Shown: piece by piece, positions 57,136 to 64,000 of the stretch
Numbering within the stretch: the stretch's first letter is position 1
Layout: each line of letters begins with the position of its first letter
Source of the DNA: Sequoia sempervirens
Lineage: Eukaryota; Streptophyta; Pinopsida; Cupressales; Cupressaceae
Direction of reading: 5' to 3'
Assembly: GCA_007258455.2 (NCBI GenBank)
Contig: VDFB02193867.1
Location: 567,203,742 to 567,267,741 of the forward strand
DNA: 64,000 nucleotides
Position numbers and translations under genes: made by a program
Notes under the pieces: model-generated
Told to the model about the DNA's origin: nothing
The model's input: the letters and a program-made list of their open reading frames with translations, nothing else
Database searches by the model: none

Positions 57136-59509
57136 GTGCACATTTATATCTCATATCATGGATGATTTTAACATTGATGATATCATCAATCCACCACCTT
57201 AGCCACAACCACATCCACCTCCCCCTCCCCCTCCACCTAATATGCCACATCCAACACCTATCACATCTGACGAGGCTCGCTTGAGAGAACATATAAATGA
57301 TCAAGTTGCATCCTTAAAAAATCAAATCAATGCTATTTAGAGTCAAGCATTGATTCCTCCACATGTGAGACATTTTGCATTTGCGATGCAAAATGTTGTT
57401 GATGTCATCAGGATGATTGATTCTGATCTTGATATGCATCACCGAAAGAGAGAACAAATGAGACAATTTTATTCAAATGGTCTCTCTTACAAACAAATAT
57501 TAGACCTTAAAATAACGAAAGCCCATCTAGCCCCCTACTTTCTTGACCCTGTTACTCGACAACCCATTCCACCCAACAAATCTAGAATATCCATGAGGTG
57601 GTGCATACATCCGCAGATGAGTGCACATTTTTGGGATCGATGGTATAAGGTTTTTTATAGTCCCCCACATGCTAATTGGGAGTGCCCATTGTATTTTTTG
57701 ATAAAACTGTATGTAGAGCTTTTTTTGGGGCAAAAGCCCAATTATTTTGATTTTAGATCATTTTCAGGGTGTTGGTGGCAGCATGCCACAACAAAGGTTA
57801 GGGGCAAGGGTTGATCCCCAATTCCTTGTGCATGCACAACCCTTTGTTGTTTCTCCTGGTCCTCCCATTCCCGCACCTGTACATCATCGAGCTTTGGTCT
57901 CAACATTAGGTTCCCTTAGTACACTCGCAAGAGACCTTGATCAGCATGCTTCTATGATAGCGGGTGGGAAGCATAGAGACGATGATGATGGAGGAGTTAT
58001 TTATGGAGCTGGTTCGAGTACCGCTCTAAGAGTGTCGAGGCCCGTCCCCCATATATGTACTAGTTGTCATCAAGTATGTTATGGACCTGATCAGGCCACA
58101 CCTAGTTCAGGTGGATGGGGAGATTCTAGTGGTTCATCTGGTTGCATCAGTTAATTTGTAGAGTTTCTTACAATAGACCATCACCCTAAGGACACTACGA
58201 CATAGGTATAAATATGCATCTAGATGTACGTTCATTTTATAAGAATTTTTATGGATGTATATATCAAAGAAAAGTTTGCAATACATTTTAACAATCAAAT
58301 TGTTTGGTGTACAAATGACACTAACGATGGGGCAATCATCTATTCCATGAGTACATACATCGACACTGGTTGTACTCGACAACCCTTATGGGTTATTTTG
58401 ATTTCAATTTTTAAAATTATATATGAAATCATAAATTTAACTTGAGTTTTAAATTTATAATTGAATCACATATATGTTTGAAATATTTATGTTGGCTTAG
58501 GTGAGTCAATAGGCATCCACGTCGATTCCTCCTGAGGGATTGCCAACCACTCCTCCACTATCGGGCATCATAGATCAGGGGCAGGTACATTCATATTGTA
58601 AATTTGTTTAAAGTTTACATTAGTATAGTTACAATTTTATGAATTTTGAATTCACTAGATATATGAAATGCATGCATGTACACTTGTAAATATTATAAGC
58701 GTTAAATGTCTATGTACATGTATGTCTAGGTTGATACCACAATAAGAATGGGCATCACGCAAACATTTGATGTTGTAGCTACTCGTGAGACCACTGATTT
58801 CCAGGTTGTTTACAAAAATTTCTACACAAAATGTGCAAACTTGAATATATATATATATATATATTAACCTAATTCAATTATACATGCTTTAATTTTGATC
58901 TTGTAGGACTTTGTTAGTGCAACTTTCAGCCCTGACCCAGACATAGTTACACCACCAGGAGGACATGTAGAGAAGGCTCTAGATCAAATGGTAATTTAAA
59001 TTTTTTATTATATTTAAAGTCAATTATAAATTACATATTCTGAATATAACTTAAATTTTAAATTGAATATATACATAATATGAGATTTGTTACATATTAT
59101 TTTTCTTTTATAGCATGAGACAAAAATTATAGTTGAGCATGTATAGATAGGTTCTGGAGAAGAGCCTGGTGCACAACCTCATAATACGGTACAATTAAAA
59201 TATGATAAATTATAAATTAAATTGAATTAAAAAAAATTAATTATAGAGTTGTACATCTAATTTCAAATTTCTTTGTCTTGTTTATGTAGATTGATTTAGA
59301 GAATTTAGAGGTTGCTTCAGGTGCACCAAAACATCCAGATGCAGATATGATGGTAATTTAATTTTGTGATGGATTAAAAATTAAATTGTCATTAAATCAT
59401 TTTTCATTGTCTTACATCCAATTTCATCTTTCTCTTGTACAGAGTGTTTCAGGTCATCTGCATAGTCCACATGGTGTGAAGAGGTCTCTTGATTATAGAG
59501 ACAGTACAT
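57136..59509 (+). pseudogene. Multi-exon proline-rich gene 2, decayed, unknown function
   Basis: Exon 1 starts after TTTAATGCAG (57135); ATG 57158. It has a proline run with one stop, a helical part paralogous to ORF 1, then DLKITKAHLAPYFLDPVTRQ, WCIHPQMSAHFWDRWY and, after a one-base shift near 57760, QQRLGARVDPQF and HICTSCHQVCYG, ending at 58154. Five short exons follow, each bounded by AG and GT: about 58499-58582, 58731-58805, 58907-58990, 59115-59189 and 59290-59352, then a last exon 59442-59509 ending RDST. All keep one reading phase. They are Pro/Asp/Thr-rich (FSPDPDIVTPPGGHVEKAL). Stops lie in two exons. Not recognised; placement beside a transposase suggests an accessory protein of a DNA transposon. 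Confidence 0.6.
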
Positions 59510-60119
59510 GACCTAGAAACATGTGATTTTATGTGCTATATTTATTTATTTCAAGGACTATATTTCTGGTTTCCCATGTACTCTGTTGGACTTTATATTT
59601 CATGGCTCAAGTACTTAGTTGGACTTTAGTTCATGGGTTGTACTCTGGACTTTATTTCATGCACTTAATGTATTGGTTTCATGTACTTAATATGTTACAT
59701 AAATTATGGACTTTATTATTGTTTGGAATTTTAATTTACACATGTACATTTATGCATTTTATGCTCATAGTCAAGACATTAATATAGGACATTAATGTGA
59801 AATTTAGTGATCTCATACATGATATTAATATAGGACATTTTAATATTTATACTTTACAAATTTAGTGATTGCATACATGATATACATGATATGCACATTC
59901 AATAAATAGTGATAATTACTCAATGAACTTATTCAATTCACATCAATCAATAATAAGTCAATAAATCATAATTTACAAACAAAAGCAATCTATTTATATA
60001 CCAGAAAGGATAAAATTTTAAGAAATAAACAATACCATAGAATATTAGAGAATAAAAGCATTAATAAATTCTATAAATAATATCTAACACTAATTTATAA
60101 GTTGTCAAAACAAATAATG
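59510..60119. other. AT-rich stretch downstream of gene 2
   Basis: GGACTTTATTTCATG-like words recur at 59560-59660. No coding region supported. It leads into the TTAAGGGG minisatellite. Confidence 0.5.
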
Positions 60120-60832
60120 ACATCTTAAGGGGATGTCTTAAGGGGTTATAATACGTCTTAAGGGGTTGTCTTAAGGGGTCTTAAGGGGATGTCTAAAGGG
60201 GTCTTAATGGGATGTCTAAATGGGTCATAATAGAACGTCTTAAGGGGATGTCTTAAGGGGTTATAATACATCTTAAGGGGATTTCTTAAAGGGTCTTAAG
60301 GGGATGTCTAAAGGGGTCATAATAGAATGTCTTAAGGGGATGTTTTAAGGGGTCTTAAGGGGATGTCTAAAGGGGTCATAATAGAACGTCTTAAGGGGAT
60401 TTCTTAAGGGGTCTTAAGGGGATGTCTGAAGGGGTCATAATAGAACGTCTTAAGGGGATATTTTAAGGGGTCTTAAGGGGATGTCTAAAGGGGTCATTAT
60501 AGAATGTCTTAAGGAGATTTCTTAAGGGGTCTTAAGGGGATGTCTAAAGGGGTCATAATAGAATGTCTTAAGGGGTCTTAAGGGGATGTCTAAAGGGGTC
60601 ATAATAGAACATCTTAAGGGGATGTTTTAAGGGGTCTTAAGGGGATGTCTAAAGTGGTCATAACAGAACGTCTTAAGGGGATGTCTAAAGGGGTCATAAT
60701 AGAATGTCTTAAGCGGATGTCTTAAGGGGTCATAATACGTCTAAAGGGGATTTCTTAAGGGGATGTCTTAAGGGGTCATAATAGAATTTCTTAAGGGGAT
60801 GTATTAAGGGGTCATAATACATCTTAAGGATA
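60120..60832. repeat. TTAAGGGG minisatellite
   Basis: About 700 bp composed of dozens of TTAAGGGG or CTAAAGGGG words joined by short spacers (ATGTC, TC, TCATAATAGAACG). Higher-order units of roughly 57-60 bp, GTCTTAAGGGGATGT / TTTAAGGGG / TCTTAAGGGGATGTC / TAAAGGGGTCATAATAGAA, are visible at 60240-60680. G-rich on the plus strand in an AT-rich setting. The same word occurs at 36260-36300, 39270-39300, 55840-55880 and 61890-61980. Confidence 0.92.
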
Positions 60833-61595
60833 TAATTGATTTAACAATATCGTATGGATGATATTTAGTGATTATACAATTAGACATAAAGTTTCAAAGT
60901 AGGAAAAAATGCACATTTAACAAACAAAATATATAGAATATTGATTTGATACATAGAAGTACATAGAGTATGTTTAATTTTGTAAGTATGTATGTACATA
61001 TATGTCATCTCAAAACAATGTTTACAAAATTTGGATATGCCATCTCAAGAACATCTCAAACTCATGGCTAGAATGTAGTAGGTCTTCACACCACCTGATA
61101 TCAAAAAGGTACAAGCAATATCAATGAAATCATCAAAACATACATATTTTAATTTATATAAAACTATCTATATGTACAGAACTCAAGTACCTGCATTTAA
61201 AAGTATTCCACACATGTTTGTAGGTTGAATCCAGGCATCCTCTCCTTTTTGTTTCAAAGTATGAGATCAATGCAATGATGGCTTAAGGATTAAAAAAATG
61301 GCAATAAATCAATTTTAACTATTAATGTACAAGCAATATCAATATGTAATCAAAACATGTATTTAAATATAATTTAACTAATAATTACCTATTTTGACCA
61401 AGTATTCCATGTTGTCTAGGTTGAATCTACATGGACTAGATCCTTTTTGTGATTATGGCTTAAGGATGTATAAAAGGACAATTTAAATCAATTTCAACTA
61501 ATAACACACTTGACCAATGTCGAAACATGTATTTAATGTATTTAAAAGGACAAAATAAAACTAAAACTATATTTACCTGTATTTACTTTATTCCA
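60833..61595. other. Convergent intergenic stretch between gene 2 and the transposase
   Basis: Contains a diverged duplication (GTAGGTTGAATCCA..CATCCTCTCC..ATGGCTTAAGGAT near 61220 and GTCTAGGTTGAATCTACATGG..ATGGCTTAAGGAT near 61415). These may be remains of duplicated 3' exons. No stable coding frame seen. Confidence 0.5.
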
Positions 61596-64000
61596 TTGTA
61601 CCATTTGCATCCTCTCTTTTTTAATGCATCTATGATTGCCTCATGCTCTTCCATAGAAATTGACCATAGAAATTTTTTGAAGGTCATCCACGATCTGCTC
61701 TAGTTTTATATTTGTTGCCACCACCAAATGTGAATAATGCATAATCTTTTTATGTGTTTCATAGTCTTCGAATGCAGGTAGACTATTCTTTCTTCTCAGG
61801 TATTTTCGTAGCCAAGTGCCAACAACCACCACCGATCCTATTGGAAAACATGTTCAAAAACCATTATCAAATAAGTTCTCAAAATTTTCTTAAGGGGATT
61901 AAAGACTTGTTCTAAAAAATTTCTTAAGGGGATCTAAAACTTGTTATCAAAATTTGCTTAAGGGGGTGTCTTAAGGGGATCATCGTACCGGTTGGATAAT
62001 GAAATCCATCATCATCTTCTCGAGGTGTTATTAACTTATGTTTAGTTTCCACACAACGAGGCAACTGATATTTTATTTGCTCTTCATTCCCCTCAGGTGC
62101 AATAACAACATACACATGTCTTGCCAACAAAATTTGATTTAATAACTTGTGCATATCCATATAAATAATTTAGTATTACAAAATAACTTAATAAAGTGAA
62201 ATAAAATGAAATAAATTGAATTAAAATTTCCTTCTTGTACAAGGTCTGAAACACGGTCATAATCTTCATATGCAAACACTTGATCATTTTCTTCAATAGT
62301 TCTTTCATATTGATTATGTGCTTCTGCAGGTGTCAACGATCTTTTCTCCCATCATTCAACCCATTCTATATTTTCACATGCTTCCCAATCTCATGAGATA
62401 CAAAACTAGAAAAAAAATGCAAGCTCCCTTGTCCAAATAGTCCATGTGCTTGTTGCCACACTCCTAAATGAATGCCATTTAGTAGATCCACTAATTGTCT
62501 CACAATCAACTCTAGGTACAATGTTCTCTTCTTCCACCAACCAAAAGAATCGATGAACTATAGAGTAATCACTCAAACCAGGTTTAGATAATCTTCTATT
62601 ACACCAATCCACAATCTCACGTGCATCTTTAAATTTTACCGAATCCTCAAATTTCAATTATTCTCTAGCAAGAATTCTTTTGACACACACACCAGATCCA
62701 TCATGTTCTTCTTTACCATGCCCAATTTCAAAAAAACTCCATAAATGTTGGATATTAAGTTCATTGTGAACCCTACATAACCAATAGAACATTCGAGCAT
62801 TCTTGAACTCCCCGTACAATTATCTGACCATATGAGATGTTATTTCATCTAGATTCCTCTTTCTCTTAAATTTCTATAAAATATACTGAAACAATATTGA
62901 ACAAACTCTGACGAGTGTAACCGATTGTCACTCAAATAAAAATGATACTCACTCAAAAAATTTCTATCATCCTCGGTGCTATCATCTGCATGTCTATAAA
63001 CAATATGGACAAACATAGCTACTTGCACTGAATTATAATATTGAGATTGAATTTCCTCTTGCGGAGAGAGAGTATAATTCTATGTAAAATCAACCACTGA
63101 AAGTATAGTACCAATTGGAAATGTGTTTCTACATGCACGAAATTGGCCATCAAGCCATCGAGCATGTTCAGAGTGAATGACATATTTTGGTACAATTTTA
63201 TTCGTAAATTCACTCATGAATGCATTCACACTAACTTTTTATGTAACTAAATCACAATACTTTCCTATTTTTCCATCTTTTAAAGAATAGTGAACATTCC
63301 TAAATCTTTTGACATCTACTAATTGCTATCCAAAATCATGATCAACACTTTCATGCAAATAAATTCTTAAAAATGAAAGATTTCCACAGTTAATGCATTG
63401 TCCAGAAATACAAGCACTTAAATAAAATAATTTATCATTAGATTTTTCACAAAACAAACCTGAAATAAACTCTCTTATTGCTTCAGGTGGCATATCAATA
63501 CCACAATCCTTTATAACCATGTCAGTATGCAAGGTACAACGTATATATCGAAAAACATCATAAAAATAATGAAATTGAACATGTATTTTATAACAACAAG
63601 ATATTTGTTGCTTATTAATTTTTACATACCAGGGTTTACATTTTTCAAAAGACCTTTGACTTATTTTAATATTACTAGGCAACACTAAATTGCTATAAAA
63701 TTCTCTATAAAATTCAGTTTGTATTGTATCTAATAGGTGTTTTGGGTGAGGATTGTGAACTTTGGACCCCACCTTTAATTTTAAAACATCTCTAGCATTA
63801 GATGAAACCCTAGTATTATCATGCCAATATTTTTCAATCAAAGATTTAATTTCAACATTCAATTTTATATCAGACCTCGGTAGTCGTCCACTGAAACTCC
63901 AACATTGATTGATAGGATTCATTTTCTACACTTTCTCTTCTTTTTGCTGCTCTTAGCAATGTTTTAGGATGTATTTTTAAAACTTCACTAATATTGCTTA
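61596..64000 (-). pseudogene. DDE-type transposase-like gene, decayed, runs off the right edge
   Basis: Read on the minus strand. Blocks in order: WSFSGRLPRSDIKLNVEIKS, WHDNTRVSSNARDVLKL, NPHPKHLLDTIQTEFYREF, SQRSFEKCKPWYVKINKQQI, CCYKIHVQFHYFYDVFR (63922-63326); FRACRNTFPIGTILSVVDF and QSQYYNSVQVAMFVHIVYRH (about 63165-63000); EYHFYLSDNRLH; FFEIGHGKEEHDGSGVCVKR and DAREIVDWCNRRLS (about 62740-62590); LTPAEAHNQYERTIEENDQV; and TPREDDDGFHYPTG spliced to SVVVVGTWLRKYLRRKN across an intron at 61838-61988. The C-part ends near 61596. VVDF and the later acidic blocks are candidate catalytic positions. The Glu that I expect right after VVDF(A/T) is a stop here. I recall relatives in mosses, conifers and animals but cannot give a superfamily name. 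Confidence 0.68.
61838..61988 (-). other. Transposase intron carrying TTAAGGGG words
   Basis: Donor CCG/GTACGATG and acceptor TCCAATAG/GATC join ..YPTG and SVVVV.. in phase. The 151-bp intron has four CTTAAGGGG words, the same as the minisatellite 1 kb away. Confidence 0.7.

Noticed and set aside
60120..60832. CRISPR-like array
   Set aside because: The repeated word is 8-9 bp with short variable joins, units are degenerate and the setting is a plant genome with introns; it is a minisatellite.

Overview
This window looks like nuclear DNA of a seed plant with a large, repeat-rich genome. It is AT-rich, has introns with GT..AG borders, and is almost entirely transposable elements (TEs) in different states of decay. 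The retroelement and DNA-transposon mix suggests a gymnosperm (conifer-like), but that is an inference. I found no intact ordinary host gene. The only host-like coding pieces are one Arg/Ser-rich exon near 6.6-6.9 kb and gene fragments carried inside a retroelement at 21-25 kb.

Layout. 1-3.5 kb: decayed Ty1/copia pol (+), polypurine tract (PPT), one LTR, then a primer-binding site (PBS) and a gag remnant. 3.5-21 kb: AT-rich intergenic DNA with a short host-gene fragment, local duplications, a copia LTR fragment and a foldback element with a 50-bp tandem repeat. 21.0-31.6 kb: two head-to-tail copies of a small non-autonomous copia-type element. Its coding region is a patchwork of a subtilase prodomain, a PRP6/STA1-like splicing factor piece, an MCM-like Walker B piece and unidentified segments. 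Copy 2 is interrupted by a complete 6.3-kb minus-strand LTR element (25158-31501, 5-bp target duplication GGTTG) that has gag-like coding but no polymerase.

31.6-39.6 kb: palindromic-word repeats, a 2.34-kb solo LTR with 5-bp target duplications (GAATG), and AAACCCTAA/TTAAGGGG-rich repeats. 39640-55408: a complete 15.8-kb minus-strand Ty3/gypsy element with 3.88-kb LTRs and target duplication CTTAT. Its order is gag - nucleocapsid/protease - RNase H - RT with degenerate RH - integrase, and each LTR carries its own ORF. It sits inside the AAACCCTAA/TTAAGGGG repeat.

55.4-64.0 kb: the interrupted repeat resumes, followed by two paralogous proline-rich ORFs (+), the second continuing into a multi-exon gene. 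A dense TTAAGGGG minisatellite lies next, and then a convergent, decayed DDE-type transposase-like gene (-) running off the right edge. TTAAGGGG words occur on both sides of the proline-rich gene, between the two genes and inside a transposase intron, so this block may be one large two-gene DNA transposon split by the gypsy insertion.

Insertion history readable from the sequence: the gene-capturing element and the TTAAGGGG-bearing unit are older hosts; the gag-only element and the gypsy element inserted into them later. Both LTR pairs show scattered substitutions, so neither insertion is very recent.
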